Assembly: GCF_008691045.1 (NCBI RefSeq)
Contig: NZ_VMSO01000021.1
Location: 1-45,369, forward strand
Source: Mediterraneibacter catenae
GTDB lineage: Bacteria > Bacillota > Clostridia > Lachnospirales > Lachnospiraceae
DNA: 45,369 nucleotides
Direction: 5' to 3'
Position 1 is the stretch's first letter. Every line of letters begins with the position of its first letter. The notes below the pieces were generated by a model that saw only the letters and a list, made by a program, of their open reading frames with translations, ran no database searches and was not told the DNA's origin. The translations under genes were made by a program, and so were the position numbers. Below are positions 6,245 through 15,200 of the stretch, piece by piece.

Positions 6245-7111
6245 TCACTCGGAAGGAGTCCAGAATCCGTAATCCGCTGTTCCGTTTTCCCACTGTCCCT
6301 GTACCAGATATACACATCCCGGCTGCGCGGTAAATTCGGGATTTCCTTCCTCATTTTCCTGAATTTCTACAGGTGTTCCATCCGGGATCTGATCCGCGCT
6401 GTCCTGATACTGCCCCAGCAAAGAATCCTCCCATGAAAGAATCTGAACGCTCTCAGGTTTTACATCAAACATCAATTCCATTTTCATTGGTTCTGAAAGC
6501 TTCGTCACTTCTGTCGGATTTGTCTGCAGGATGTGCGGCGCATCTGTAGTAATAGTATTGCCTTCGCCGTTTTCCTCGTAAGTCCATGTATATCCCAATG
6601 CTTCCGGAATCATTACCGTCACGGCTGCCAGATCATCCGTATAGCATACGTTCAGTTCAGGACGCTGGGAAGGTTCCTTCTCCACAAAAAATTCGTCCAG
6701 AAAGTGGCTGTATTCTTCAATGTACTCCTGATTTTCCTGCTCCGTTCTTTCTATTTTTGAAATTCCGTTGTACTGGCCGGGATAAGATTGGGCCATAATC
6801 CCGTTTCCGTAAATATTCAGGACATCCCCGTTATTCAGATCCTGCTCTGTGATCTTTTCCCCATTTTCATCGTAAAGTTCTTCCTGTGGTATTTTTCCGG
6901 TAAAAGGCATGTCATTTTCCAGTTCAACGAAGATATTATTACCATCTTCTTTTTTTAAATAAACTGCCTGCATAGTATAGGCGCTATCCGCCTTTGGCTT
7001 ATCCGCCGGTTCGTCCTGCATAAAGTGGTTTCGTATACCTGCTGCCACTAAAACGATCAGTATCAGCAAAGCCACGCCGATACCTACTATAAGTTTTGCT
7101 TTTTTACTCAT
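6245..7111 (-). CDS. Hypothetical secreted/membrane-anchored protein
   Basis: A 288-residue protein with one N-terminal membrane anchor (KLIVGIGVALLILIVLVAAGI, split here only by its flanking lysines) and a large acidic extracytoplasmic part. The first ~100 residues after the anchor (YLKKEDGNNIFVELEND...GDVLNIYGNGIM) look like a small beta-barrel, and the C-terminal ~60 residues (YLVQGQWENG..DYGFWTP) are strand-rich. No catalytic motif is visible. The start at 7111 has GGAGGG upstream; the earlier ATG at 7135 lacks a site. It is on the same strand as its neighbours but separated by ~80 and ~160 bases. Confidence 0.55.
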   Translation of the reverse strand: MSKKAKLIVGIGVALLILIVLVAAGIRNHFMQDEPADKPKADSAYTMQAVYLKKEDGNNIFVELENDMPFTGKIPQEELYDENGEKITEQDLNNGDVLNIYGNGIMAQSYPGQYNGISKIERTEQENQEYIEEYSHFLDEFFVEKEPSQRPELNVCYTDDLAAVTVMIPEALGYTWTYEENGEGNTITTDAPHILQTNPTEVTKLSEPMKMELMFDVKPESVQILSWEDSLLGQYQDSADQIPDGTPVEIQENEEGNPEFTAQPGCVYLVQGQWENGTADYGFWTPSE

Positions 7112-7273
7112 AAACCCTCCATAAAATTGGCACAAATTATTAAATCTAATACTGTACCATAAGTTAATTTCTTTCGAGAAAATGACTGTATTCTTCTATA
7201 TATTCCTGATAGCAGTATTACACCGATAAAAACTATCTGCTTTTTACGTTCCTTCATTTTACTTTTCTTCTCT

Positions 7274-7801
7274 CTACTGTTTTATATAATCGATCAACGG
7301 TTCCAGATACTTCTTATCCGTCCAGTCGCATTTCTGTCCGGCTGCGCACATGAGCGCTGTCATCCACGGCTCATATTCGGACGGATCCTTTTTCCCGACT
7401 GATTTCTGAAGCATCCTGCACATCGTGCGGTCTGTGAACGTCATCGCTTCTTCGTCCCATGCTCCGCGCCCGTAGAAAAGAGGAATATCTTTCAAGTCTT
7501 CTTTCAGGTTATGATTTTTAACTTCTTCTAATGCCTTGTCGTCATACGGAGACGCACCGACACAAAATATCGCTGTCCGCTTCCCTGATAGTGCATTTTT
7601 ATTCTTTCTCAGATATGATATTCCGGCAATCCCCGAGGCATAGACAGCGCCGCACAGCACTACTGTATCATAACCGTTCATCGTATCTGCTTTCGCTTTT
7701 TTGGCTTCAATGACGTCAAACCCTGTTGCCTCTTTCAGCCACTGTACATATTTTTTCGTGCTTCCGTATTTGCTCTGATAGATGATAATTCCTTTCGCCA
7801 T
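7274..7801 (-). CDS. Flavodoxin-domain protein
   Basis: A 175-residue flavodoxin-like protein. The N-terminal YQSKYGSTKKYVQWL is the FMN phosphate-binding loop, and VVLCGAVYASGI and AIFCVGASPYDD are the next FMN-contact segments. It belongs to the flavodoxin_5 type, which includes HemG-like protoporphyrinogen oxidases, but the C-terminal half (YGRGAWDEEAMTFTDRTM, CDWTDKKYLEPLIDYI) fits the broad clostridial subgroup of unknown redox partner. A GGGGGT ribosome binding site precedes the ATG. Function as an FMN electron carrier or oxidoreductase is inferred. Confidence 0.75.
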   Translation of the reverse strand: MAKGIIIYQSKYGSTKKYVQWLKEATGFDVIEAKKAKADTMNGYDTVVLCGAVYASGIAGISYLRKNKNALSGKRTAIFCVGASPYDDKALEEVKNHNLKEDLKDIPLFYGRGAWDEEAMTFTDRTMCRMLQKSVGKKDPSEYEPWMTALMCAAGQKCDWTDKKYLEPLIDYIKQ

Positions 7802-7853
7802 AGCTTTTACCCCCTATGATTCATTTTTCACTGACAGATTATGAAGCGCTTTT

Positions 7854-8231
7854 TCAGTCACCAAATGCCTCGACATCTCCTTTGTCTGCCGTAAATTCAT
7901 ATTCCAAGCCCGTACCTTCCGCGCCCACAAGCCGGATACGGTTCTCTCCTTCTCTTACTTCTATTGTTTCCGATGCAGACTGCCCGGCATCTTCCCCGGC
8001 GCTGCATTCCAAAAGTGTGGACACTGTGCCTTCCGGATCGACATAAACAAGTTTCGCTTTTCCCGATGTGACCATCAGACTATAGGAGATATTCACTTCT
8101 TCCGGCTCTTCCGCGTCGAGCTCCCATATTGTATCCATTCCTTCCAGTTTTTCTGCTGAACCGGACACTGTGTTTTCTGACTGATTCCCACTGAAATTAG
8201 TCAGATTATAGCTGCTGTAATCATCTTCCAC
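7854..8231 (-). pseudogene. Probable remnant of a secreted beta-domain protein
   Basis: A 125-residue frame that starts only at GTG (8231) and lacks any signal peptide or lipobox, although its sequence (SGSAEKLEGMDTIWELDAEEPEEVNIS, here abbreviated in parts; SGKAKLVYVDPEGTV; REGENRIRLVG) looks like the mature part of an exported beta-sandwich lipoprotein. The frame can be followed back ~12 codons to a TAA with no ATG. A GGAG-ATG nearby opens a different frame of only ~15 residues. I infer loss of the 5' end; a cytoplasmic protein from the GTG is the alternative. No family was recognised. Confidence 0.4.
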
Positions 8232-8285
8232 ACCTTCATCCTCTGCATCTCCTTTCGGCTGTATTTGTGTTTATTATAATATAAA

Positions 8286-8321
8286 AGAGAGCATAAAAGT
8301 ATATTTTCTTCTATGCTCTCT
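8286..8321 (-). terminator. Terminator of the toxin-antitoxin operon
   Basis: AGAGAGCATA (8286-8295) pairs perfectly with TATGCTCTCT (8312-8321). On the minus strand the stem is followed by TTTATATT, directly after the toxin stop codon at 8323. Confidence 0.7.
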
Positions 8322-8322
8322 G

Positions 8323-8652
8323 CTACAATTGATATTTTTCTCGTCGCTTTGCTGCTTCTTTATACACTTGTTCATCCGCCCGTGCAGATACGACAACAAT
8401 TTTCATAATTCCATCATCGAAAATAATCTTATATACAACACGGATCCCCAGATCTCTGAATTTAATCTTTAATAGATTCGTAAGATTAGTTCCTGATTTA
8501 CTGCCCAAAGGCTTTCCATATCCTCCCTCCTGTACAGGAAGAGGATTTCGACTTACTTTCTGAATTCCTTTTAAAACCTGAATACGGACAGAATGATCAA
8601 GCCTTTTTATATCTTTTGCCGCTTCTTCTAAAAATTCAATATTCCAGGTCAT
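8323..8652 (-). CDS. RelE/ParE-type toxin of a type II toxin-antitoxin pair
   Basis: A 109-residue basic protein starting MTWNIEFLEEAAKDIKRLD and carrying GIRVVYKIIFDDGIMKIVVVS (in two strands) and a terminal KRREKY, the order of strands and helices of the RelE/ParE superfamily. RelE members cut mRNA on the ribosome and ParE members poison gyrase; the sequence does not decide between them. The ATG overlaps the antitoxin stop (ATGA), giving tight coupling. Confidence 0.8.
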   Translation of the reverse strand: MTWNIEFLEEAAKDIKRLDHSVRIQVLKGIQKVSRNPLPVQEGGYGKPLGSKSGTNLTNLLKIKFRDLGIRVVYKIIFDDGIMKIVVVSARADEQVYKEAAKRREKYQL

Positions 8653-8972
8653 TCGATTTCCACATCCCCCGCTTCTTCAAGTTCCTTTTCGCTGATCCCT
8701 ATATCAGCAAGTACATTCTCAAAAGATATAGTTGGTTTATCGCCGTTTGCTTCAAGCCTCTTCCCGGCTTCAAGCAATAGCATATAATCCTCTTCAATCT
8801 CCGTAAGTCTTGTATATTCCTCCGGTGACAAAATTACTGCAGAAGGCTGATTATTTTTTAATACAACCAGTTCTTTCTCCGTACGGAGCCTGTCAAAAAT
8901 CTGTGAAGCTTTACCTTTATTAAATTGAGAAATCGGGACTAAACTATGCAGGATATTTAATGCCTTTGCCAC
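8649..8972 (-). CDS. Phd/YefM-type antitoxin
   Basis: A ~107-residue protein with the Phd/YefM N-terminal DNA-binding fold: HSLVPISQFNKGKASQIF followed by KELVVLKNNQPSAVILSPEEYTRL, the typical short strand-turn-strand and helix. The acidic C-terminal half (residues ~60-107) would wrap and neutralise the toxin. The start is taken as GTG at 8972 because GAGG lies 8 bases upstream; an in-frame GTG at 8981 is also possible. The longer than usual C-terminus is notable. Autorepression through the N-terminal domain is expected from the family. Confidence 0.8.
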   Translation of the reverse strand: MAKALNILHSLVPISQFNKGKASQIFDRLRTEKELVVLKNNQPSAVILSPEEYTRLTEIEEDYMLLLEAGKRLEANGDKPTISFENVLADIGISEKELEEAGDVEIE

Positions 8973-9001
8973 TATTAACACCTCATTTAATCTTTTTCTT
9001 T

Positions 9002-9030
9002 ATTATATACGGCTTTTAGAAATACTTCAA
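9002..9030 (-). promoter_or_regulatory. Promoter of the Phd/RelE operon
   Basis: -35 TTGAAG (9025-9030), 17-base spacer and perfect -10 TATAAT (9002-9007) on the minus strand, about 30 bases upstream of the antitoxin start. It separates this pair from the cobalamin operon that ends at 9080. Confidence 0.65.
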
Positions 9031-9079
9031 CAGGAAGCATTAAAATATATCGATAAATTTACATTATTATTTTAAGTGG

Positions 9080-9688
9080 TTATATTCTTTGTGTCACTCT
9101 CAGCACTTTCCTGCTGTTTCTCCATTCCTCTCCTGACACTTCAGCCACATATCCGCCGCCATTTTCCACCTGCCAGTGGTAGAACTCGTGCTTATCCTCA
9201 GCAAGCTCGGAAAGCACCGCCATGATCGTACCTCCATGTACGACGAAAGCCGCGTTGTCCGCGCCATCCTCAAGAAGTCTGTCGATCCATCTCTTCACTC
9301 CGTCCACGCATCTCCTGCGAAAGGATGTCTGATCTTCCCCGCTCGGGAATGCAGTCATTCCTCCGGACTCTAGCCATCGGATATACTCAGGCTCATTTTT
9401 CAGGTCTTCATAAGTCTTCTGCTCATATTCTCCGAAATCGCACTCCCGGAGCATCGGTTCTGTGACAATCTCCATTCCGGGATAAATGAGTCCTGCTGTC
9501 TGGATACACCGTTTCAGAGGACTTGTGATAATATACTGTACAGACGGATACAGTCCGCCGGTACTCTTTTCCTGACGCTGACGGAACTCTTCTGCCACAC
9601 GTTCGGAGAGATCTTCATCTGTCCGGCCGATGTATTGTCTCTTTTCATTTCCCGGCGTGCACAGATGCCGGATGAATACTACTCTCAT
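9080..9688 (-). CDS. cobC: Histidine phosphatase, probable alpha-ribazole phosphatase
   Basis: A 202-residue member of the histidine phosphatase (phosphoglycerate mutase-like) superfamily. The catalytic His is in VFIRHLCTPGNE near residue 9, with the second His in AAFVVHGGTIMAVL near residue 154, and the acid in RECDFGEYE. In cobalamin synthesis CobC removes the 5'-phosphate from alpha-ribazole phosphate or the last phosphate of the cobalamin precursor. The identification rests on its place as the last gene after cobS. The usual RHG motif is RHL here, an uncommon substitution. The start at 9688 has AAAGGGA upstream; an earlier ATG at 9718 lacks one. Confidence 0.75.
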   Translation of the reverse strand: MRVVFIRHLCTPGNEKRQYIGRTDEDLSERVAEEFRQRQEKSTGGLYPSVQYIITSPLKRCIQTAGLIYPGMEIVTEPMLRECDFGEYEQKTYEDLKNEPEYIRWLESGGMTAFPSGEDQTSFRRRCVDGVKRWIDRLLEDGADNAAFVVHGGTIMAVLSELAEDKHEFYHWQVENGGGYVAEVSGEEWRNSRKVLRVTQRI

Positions 9689-9732
9689 AGTCTTTCCCTT
9701 TCTGTATATCGATGACAAGACTTCAAGATATC

Positions 9733-10518
9733 TTATATTATCTTTCCTGCAAACACGATCACTGCCAGCATCGCCAGTTCACACATCTGCAGGAAGTATC
9801 CCGCCAGATCCCCCGTCGTTCCGCCGAACTTCTTCCTGCTCATCCAGTAATAATAGGCAAACACCAGAAGAGCCGCCGCGATCACTGCCGCTGCTCCGGC
9901 CACGGCAGCGCCGCCCTGCTGCCATCCCAGATACAACATTAGCCCTGCACAGATACATGCCCATATGATAAGCACAATGCGCACTCTCTTTTTCTGTGCT
10001 CCGTCCTGAAATGTCCGAAGCAGCCCGCTGTTTTTAGCCGGATGAAAGGACACGACAGAGATCCCGCTCAGAGATCTTGAAAGAGGATACATACAGGCTG
10101 CTATCGGCAGCATGTAAGACTCCGCCTCACTCCACAGCGCAAGTACCGCCACAAAATAGACACACAGCCCTATCACGGCAAATGCGCCCGTATGCGGATC
10201 TTTGAGTATCTGCAGTTTCTTTTCTCTGTCGCCGTAAGAACTGATCGCATCGATCGTATCCGCATATCCGTCCAGATGGATGCCGCCCGTGACCAGAACG
10301 GGAATCAGAGACATCACCGCGGCAAAGAAAAACTTTCCGCAGGATGTATATTCTAAAAGCGCATATCCGATGCCAAACTGGAGTATCCCTGTTATCACGC
10401 CGACAACAGGAAAAAAACACATCGCATACTTCATATTTTTTTCATTCCAGTCCACGGTCGGAACGGGGATTTTGGAATACATAGATATAGCTATGTCCAG
10501 TGAATTTAACAGACGCAT
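9733..10518 (-). CDS. cobS: Adenosylcobinamide-GDP ribazoletransferase
   Basis: A 261-residue integral membrane protein that joins adenosylcobinamide-GDP to alpha-ribazole, the last step in making the nucleotide loop. Motifs include the N-terminal SLDIAISMYSKIPVP, GGIHLDGYADTIDAISSYG (acidic Mg-binding HLDGxxDxxDA, about residues 80-98), ILKDPHTGAFAV and the C-terminal FGGTTGDLAGY. Several hydrophobic segments fit the usual six or seven helices. It lies 30 bases after cobT and 44 before cobC, in the same transcript. Confidence 0.95.
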   Translation of the reverse strand: MRLLNSLDIAISMYSKIPVPTVDWNEKNMKYAMCFFPVVGVITGILQFGIGYALLEYTSCGKFFFAAVMSLIPVLVTGGIHLDGYADTIDAISSYGDREKKLQILKDPHTGAFAVIGLCVYFVAVLALWSEAESYMLPIAACMYPLSRSLSGISVVSFHPAKNSGLLRTFQDGAQKKRVRIVLIIWACICAGLMLYLGWQQGGAAVAGAAAVIAAALLVFAYYYWMSRKKFGGTTGDLAGYFLQMCELAMLAVIVFAGKII

Positions 10519-10548
10519 TTCATATTTCTCCCTTTCCCTGCAATGCTG

Positions 10549-11625
10549 CTACTCAAACTCCTCATACTGTTCTACATGGATCTCATCAAACGTACTCATC
10601 TCATGGTAAACGGCAAGCCCCATCTCAAGCAGCGGAATTGCTGCCACTGCTCCGCTTCCCTCGCCAAGCGACATGTTACATTCGATATAAGGAGAAAGCT
10701 TCAGCGCCTCAAGCACCATACCCCCTGCCGGCTCTCCTGACTTATGGGAAGGCATCATGTAGTCTGCCGCGGCAGGGCACAGCTTTGCCGCGCAGAGGGC
10801 TGCCACTGAAGAGATAAATCCGTCAATAATCACGGGGACGTGGTACAGCGCTCCTCCGAGGAACACGCCTGCCAGACCGGCAATGTCCAGACCTCCCACT
10901 TTGGAGAGCACATCAAGAACATCCTTTTTGTCCGGCTGATGCAGCTCGATCGAACGTCGGATCACGTCAATCTTACGGTTCAGTCCCTCAGAACTCAATC
11001 CTGCGCCGCGTCCTGTCACTTCCGCGGCATCCCGCTCAAGAAGTACAGCCGCTACAGCGCTGCTCGTTGTAGTATTTCCGATACCCATTTCTCCCGTAGC
11101 GAGCAGATCGTACCCTTGTCCGGCCAGTTTTTCAACCATATGTATTCCCGTGAGTACTGCCTGTGCCGCCTGCTCCCTCGTCATGGCAGGTTCGAGAAGC
11201 ATATCTTTTGTCCCGCTCATCACCTTGTATTCCGGCTTGGTCACTGCAGGTACATCCACCGCCATTCCGATATCCACCGGGAAAAGTTCCACGCCCGCGA
11301 TCTCCGCCATCAGACATACACTTGTTGCGCGCCGGGTAAAGTTCTCCGCCACAATGGCAGTCACTTCCTGTCCGGTCTGAGTCACACCCTCGGCAACCAC
11401 ACCATTGTCCGCGCACATAATAACAAGACCTTTTTTCCTGATTGTATAGTCTGCTTTTCCTCTGATACCGGCCATACGCACCACCGCCTCTTCCAGCTTC
11501 CCAAGGCTGTTCAGCGGCTTGCCCACTGTCCTCCAGTGTGCTTTTGCCGCCTTCATGCTGTCCTGGTCAGCCGGACGGATTTCTGCGATTTTCTGTTGTA
11601 ATTTCTTCTCAAACTCCTCAGACAT
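10549..11625 (-). CDS. cobT: Nicotinate-nucleotide-dimethylbenzimidazole phosphoribosyltransferase
   Basis: A 358-residue enzyme that moves phosphoribose from nicotinate mononucleotide to the lower-ligand base to make alpha-ribazole phosphate. Family segments are KPLNSLGKLEEAVVRMAGI near residue 40, VIMCADNGVVAEGVT, GEMGIGNTTTSSAVAAVL, and near the end PSHKSGEPAG and SLGEGSGAVAA, which carries the catalytic Glu. The start at 11625 is set by AGAGGAAAGAG upstream; the open frame to the left of it contains no site. It follows cbiA by 28 bases. Which lower-ligand base is used cannot be told; bluB or bzaA-F are not in the window. Confidence 0.95.
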   Translation of the reverse strand: MSEEFEKKLQQKIAEIRPADQDSMKAAKAHWRTVGKPLNSLGKLEEAVVRMAGIRGKADYTIRKKGLVIMCADNGVVAEGVTQTGQEVTAIVAENFTRRATSVCLMAEIAGVELFPVDIGMAVDVPAVTKPEYKVMSGTKDMLLEPAMTREQAAQAVLTGIHMVEKLAGQGYDLLATGEMGIGNTTTSSAVAAVLLERDAAEVTGRGAGLSSEGLNRKIDVIRRSIELHQPDKKDVLDVLSKVGGLDIAGLAGVFLGGALYHVPVIIDGFISSVAALCAAKLCPAAADYMMPSHKSGEPAGGMVLEALKLSPYIECNMSLGEGSGAVAAIPLLEMGLAVYHEMSTFDEIHVEQYEEFE

Positions 11626-11653
11626 TTTCTCTTTCCTCTGCTCTTTCTGTTTA

Positions 11654-13153
11654 TTATTTTTTACTACATTCGCCTGTACTATGGCAGTTACCGCACCGCG
11701 TCCGTTCCCACTCATAACAGCGCACGGCAAACCGGCGTGCGAATTCCGGCATGGACGGCAGATACAGATGAGGATAACCGGCAAACATATTTTCTCTCAT
11801 ATGAATACAGTTCCACTTTCTCTTCCCGTCCGGTTTTACTGCCATACAGTCATTCCCCGAATCGGTGCTGTCCCAGTAATGGAATTCATGCCCTCTTATA
11901 GTTTCCCCGGGAAGGAGCCAGTCAGCTTCTTTATCGGCTGTTATATTGACATATCCGAAGCGTACCAGTTTTCCCGCAGGGCAGGTCTTCCCCTTTATCA
12001 CCCCGGCCAGAGGATATACATTCCCATCCCTGTCTTCCATCTGCTCATGGAGATACATGAACCCGCCGCACTCTGCGAGACAGGGCATCCCTGTGTCCAG
12101 AGATCTTCTGATCTCATCCAGCAGCCCTCTGTTTTCAGAGAGTCTTTTGCCGTAAAGCTCCGGATATCCGCCGCCCAGGATCAGACCACTGATATTTTCC
12201 GGCAGTTTCTTATCTCTGAGCGGACTAAAAGGCACCAGTTCACATCCCACTTCTTTCAGCAGTTCCAGGTTCGCCTTGTAATAAAAGCAGAACGCCTCAT
12301 CCCGGGCAATCCCGATCCTGAGCTGCTTCTGCCCCTCTTTCCTGTCTTTTCCGTCTCTGACAGAGCAGCCGCCTCCCGTCAGTCTATTTTCCGCCAGTCC
12401 GTATCCGTCCGCCGGATGTACTGACCGCGTTTCTCCGGCTTCCAGTTCCGGCGCCGCCTGCGCGACAGAGAGTATCTGATCCAGATCCACGCTCTCATCC
12501 AGTATCCTGCCGGCGCGTTCTGTCTGTTCTTTCAGATTGTTCAGCTCCTGTGGCGTCACGAGTCCGAGGTGACGGCTCTCCAGACGAAAGGCTTCGTCTT
12601 CGGGTATATATCCCACCACGGGGATGTCATATCCGGATTTTTTCAGTTCCTGTTCGAGCATGTCTTTCAGTCTGGGATAAAGCATCTTCGACGCGCGGTT
12701 CAGCAGGATTCCCCGGATATTGCTGTCGGCACGGAATCCGATCATTCCGCGGACAAGCGCTGCAAGAGAGAGCGCCGCTCCCCGACAGGGAACCACGAGT
12801 ATAACAGGGATCTGAAGTGTCCTTGCCACATCGTAGGAGCTTCCCTCATCCGTATCCGTCCCGCGGCCGTCATAATATCCCATAACTCCCTCTGTCACAG
12901 TGATATCCGCGCCGGATGTATGCCGGATAAATCCATCGGTCAGCTCTTCCTTGTCCGAGAAGAACAGATCCAGATTCCGTGAATCCACCCCCAGTACTTC
13001 CCTGTGGAACATCGGGTCAATGTAGTCCGGCCCGCATTTGCAGGCCCGCACTTCCATGCCTCTCTCCCTGAATGCGGACATCAGGCCGCAGGAGATGGCT
13101 GTCTTCCCGCTGCCGCTCGCCGGAGCAGCGATCAGTATTCTGGGGATCTTCAT
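11654..13153 (-). CDS. cbiA: Cobyrinate a,c-diamide synthase
   Basis: A 499-residue ATP- and glutamine-dependent amidase that converts side chains a and c of (cob)yrinate to amides. The N-terminal half is a dethiobiotin-synthetase-like P-loop domain (RILIAAPASGSGKTAIS, residues ~5-21; CKCGPDYIDPMFH). The C-terminal half is a class I glutamine amidotransferase with GLILGGGYPEL and the nucleophile Cys in CLAECGGFMYL. A variable linker of ~80 residues separates the two, making the protein slightly longer than the usual ~450. The start overlaps the cbiET stop by 4 bases (ATGA). Confidence 0.95.
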   Translation of the reverse strand: MKIPRILIAAPASGSGKTAISCGLMSAFRERGMEVRACKCGPDYIDPMFHREVLGVDSRNLDLFFSDKEELTDGFIRHTSGADITVTEGVMGYYDGRGTDTDEGSSYDVARTLQIPVILVVPCRGAALSLAALVRGMIGFRADSNIRGILLNRASKMLYPRLKDMLEQELKKSGYDIPVVGYIPEDEAFRLESRHLGLVTPQELNNLKEQTERAGRILDESVDLDQILSVAQAAPELEAGETRSVHPADGYGLAENRLTGGGCSVRDGKDRKEGQKQLRIGIARDEAFCFYYKANLELLKEVGCELVPFSPLRDKKLPENISGLILGGGYPELYGKRLSENRGLLDEIRRSLDTGMPCLAECGGFMYLHEQMEDRDGNVYPLAGVIKGKTCPAGKLVRFGYVNITADKEADWLLPGETIRGHEFHYWDSTDSGNDCMAVKPDGKRKWNCIHMRENMFAGYPHLYLPSMPEFARRFAVRCYEWERTRCGNCHSTGECSKK

Positions 13154-14439
13154 CTGTCCGCACTTCCTTCCGTCTCATCCTCGTTTTCCTGCCTCTCTCC
13201 CCCTGCGGAAATGATGTACACCGGATTCTGTCCGGTCATCATATGATATCTTCCGAGCACGCGGGCGCGCGACGCCATGATCTGTGTAATCTGCGCATCT
13301 CTCAGCAGACCTTCCTCTATGGCATCCATAACTTCGCCGACTGTCTCAAGCGATATGGCGTTGATCACGATGCGCGCTGACGGATTTTTATCAAGTACAG
13401 TGCACAGGATTTCTCTGAGATTTCCGGAGCTTCCACCGATGAACACATGGGTCGGCGGCTCCAGTTCCCGGAGTGCATCCGGCGCCACCCCCTTTATAAT
13501 GTGTATTCCATCCGTCCGGAATTTCTTCTGGTTCTGCTTGAGAAGCTCAGCAGCCTCCGGTTTTTTCTCTATAGCATATACCCTGATCTTATCTCCGGAA
13601 CGTGCCGCTTCCACAGACACCGATCCTGTTCCCGCACCGATATCGTACACGACCGCATTCTCTGTAAGCTCCATCTGCGCCAGACTGACAGACCGCACTT
13701 CTGCCTTTGTCATGGGCACATTTCCGCGTATGAATTCCTCATCCCGGATGTGTGGTCCTGTTCTTTTATCCGGATGCGGATTCAGGATCATGGCCGCACA
13801 CAGACCGTCCGCCTCGTCTCCTGAAAAGTCACCCGGATGCCCGGATACAATCTGCTCATCCGGGTATGAGAGCCTGCTGCCGATATGTACGGTCACATCA
13901 TCCATTCCGTATTCCTTAAGCCGCGTGATCATCTTCTCCCCGGCTCCCTTTCCGCCCAGAAGAAGGAATGTCTTTCCGTTTCTGTTCACTGTCTGTATGA
14001 AGTTCCCTTCCTGTCCGTGGAGACTGAGCACCGCCCCGTCTTCCCACGTCGTTTTCAGCCGGGCGGCGAGACAGATGACCGAGGAGATCCCCGGGATCAT
14101 TTCCACCTCATACTGGTCAGGATGCCCAGCAAACATTTCCGAGAGCTTCTTCGCTCCGCTGTAGAATCCCGTATCTCCTGAGAGCAGTACCGCCACATGG
14201 GCATAGTCCGGATGTTCCTCTATATATGCAAGTATCCTGACTGAATTGTACTCGCACAGCTCCGGCACCCGGACAGCCGGGTCTGTTCCATACCGGAGTT
14301 CCCTCGCTGAGTCAATCATCCTCTTCGCACCGATCATGCAGTCACAGGCACCGATCGCCTCTACTGCCTCCACAGTCATCGATTCCCTGCTTCCCATACC
14401 GATCCCGATCAGTGAAATCTTCTGGCGTTTCTTACACAT
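13150..14439 (-). CDS. cbiET: Bifunctional CbiE-CbiT methyltransferase
   Basis: A 429-residue fusion. Residues ~1-205 are the CbiE part, a corrin tetrapyrrole methylase (ISLIGIGMGS...SGDTGFYSGAKKL) that methylates C5. Residues ~225-415 are the CbiT part, with MTKAEVRSVSLAQMEL and the SAM-binding VVYDIGAGTGSVSVEAA, that methylates C15 and removes the C12 acetate carboxyl. In the other naming system this is CobL; here it serves the cobalt-early pathway. It overlaps cbiH by 8 bases and cbiA by 4, indicating translational coupling. Confidence 0.95.
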   Translation of the reverse strand: MCKKRQKISLIGIGMGSRESMTVEAVEAIGACDCMIGAKRMIDSARELRYGTDPAVRVPELCEYNSVRILAYIEEHPDYAHVAVLLSGDTGFYSGAKKLSEMFAGHPDQYEVEMIPGISSVICLAARLKTTWEDGAVLSLHGQEGNFIQTVNRNGKTFLLLGGKGAGEKMITRLKEYGMDDVTVHIGSRLSYPDEQIVSGHPGDFSGDEADGLCAAMILNPHPDKRTGPHIRDEEFIRGNVPMTKAEVRSVSLAQMELTENAVVYDIGAGTGSVSVEAARSGDKIRVYAIEKKPEAAELLKQNQKKFRTDGIHIIKGVAPDALRELEPPTHVFIGGSSGNLREILCTVLDKNPSARIVINAISLETVGEVMDAIEEGLLRDAQITQIMASRARVLGRYHMMTGQNPVYIISAGGERQENEDETEGSADR

Positions 14440-15163
14440 CCTTATACCCTCTCGGCGTTACCATCCTGCCGTTTAATTCCATTGTATTAGAGTTTCCGAT
14501 AAATACCGTTGTAAACATATCCACCTGCGTGTCTCTCAGCTTTTCCAGAGACATGATCTCGTATGATTCCCCGTCTCTTCCGATATTTCTGACAATCCCG
14601 CACACTGTCTCCGGCCTGCGGAACTCCAGAATCATTTCGCAGGCTTTCTTGAGATAGTCCGCCCGCTTTTTACTTGCCGGATTATAGATGCAGATGACGA
14701 AATCTGCTTCTGCAGCGGCTCTGACACGGCGCTCGATCTTCTCCCACGGTGTGAGCAGATCGCTCAGGCTGATGACTGCGAAGTCATGCATCAGCGGAGC
14801 CCCAAGGACCGCAGCTCCGCCGGATGCGGCTGTGATACCCGGCACGATCTCGATCCCAACATCCGGATAATCCTTTCCGACTTCACAGATCAGGCCCGCC
14901 ATACCGTAGACTCCCGCATCTCCGCTGCACACCATTGCCACATCCTGCCCTTTCTGCGCCTCTGCAAATGCCATGCGGCATCGATCAGTCTCTTTGCGCA
15001 TCGGTGTGCTCAGAAATGTCTTATCCGGAAATTCTTCTCTGATAAGGTCAATGTATACTGTATATCCGATGATCACCGGACATTTCTCCAGCACCTTTCT
15101 CGCCCGTATCGTCATCTGGTCAGCCGCCCCCGGGCCCAGACCTGTCACATATATTTTACTCAT
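14432..15163 (-). CDS. cbiH: Cobalt-precorrin-3 C17-methyltransferase
   Basis: A 243-residue corrin methylase that methylates C17 and contracts the ring by forming a delta-lactone. Family marks are IYVTGLGPGAADQMTIRA at the start, VAMVCSGDAGVYGMAGL at ~80, IVPGITAASGGAAVLGAPL and the characteristic HDFAVISLSDLLTPWE near residue 127. The start at 15163 is the normal family start with AGGGACA upstream; the frame extends further without a site. It is not fused to CbiG, as it is in some relatives, and no cbiG follows or precedes it. Confidence 0.95.
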   Translation of the reverse strand: MSKIYVTGLGPGAADQMTIRARKVLEKCPVIIGYTVYIDLIREEFPDKTFLSTPMRKETDRCRMAFAEAQKGQDVAMVCSGDAGVYGMAGLICEVGKDYPDVGIEIVPGITAASGGAAVLGAPLMHDFAVISLSDLLTPWEKIERRVRAAAEADFVICIYNPASKKRADYLKKACEMILEFRRPETVCGIVRNIGRDGESYEIMSLEKLRDTQVDMFTTVFIGNSNTMELNGRMVTPRGYKDV

Positions 15164-15200
15164 TGTCCCTGTACTCCGTTTCTCTGTTTGATACTCACTG

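Noticed and set aside
13277..14164. Long plus-strand open frame antisense to cbiET (also 11519-12424 antisense to cobT/cbiA)
   Set aside because: No ribosome site, odd composition rich in Ser/Pro/Arg, and the opposite strand encodes clear enzymes; these are shadows of GC-biased codon positions.
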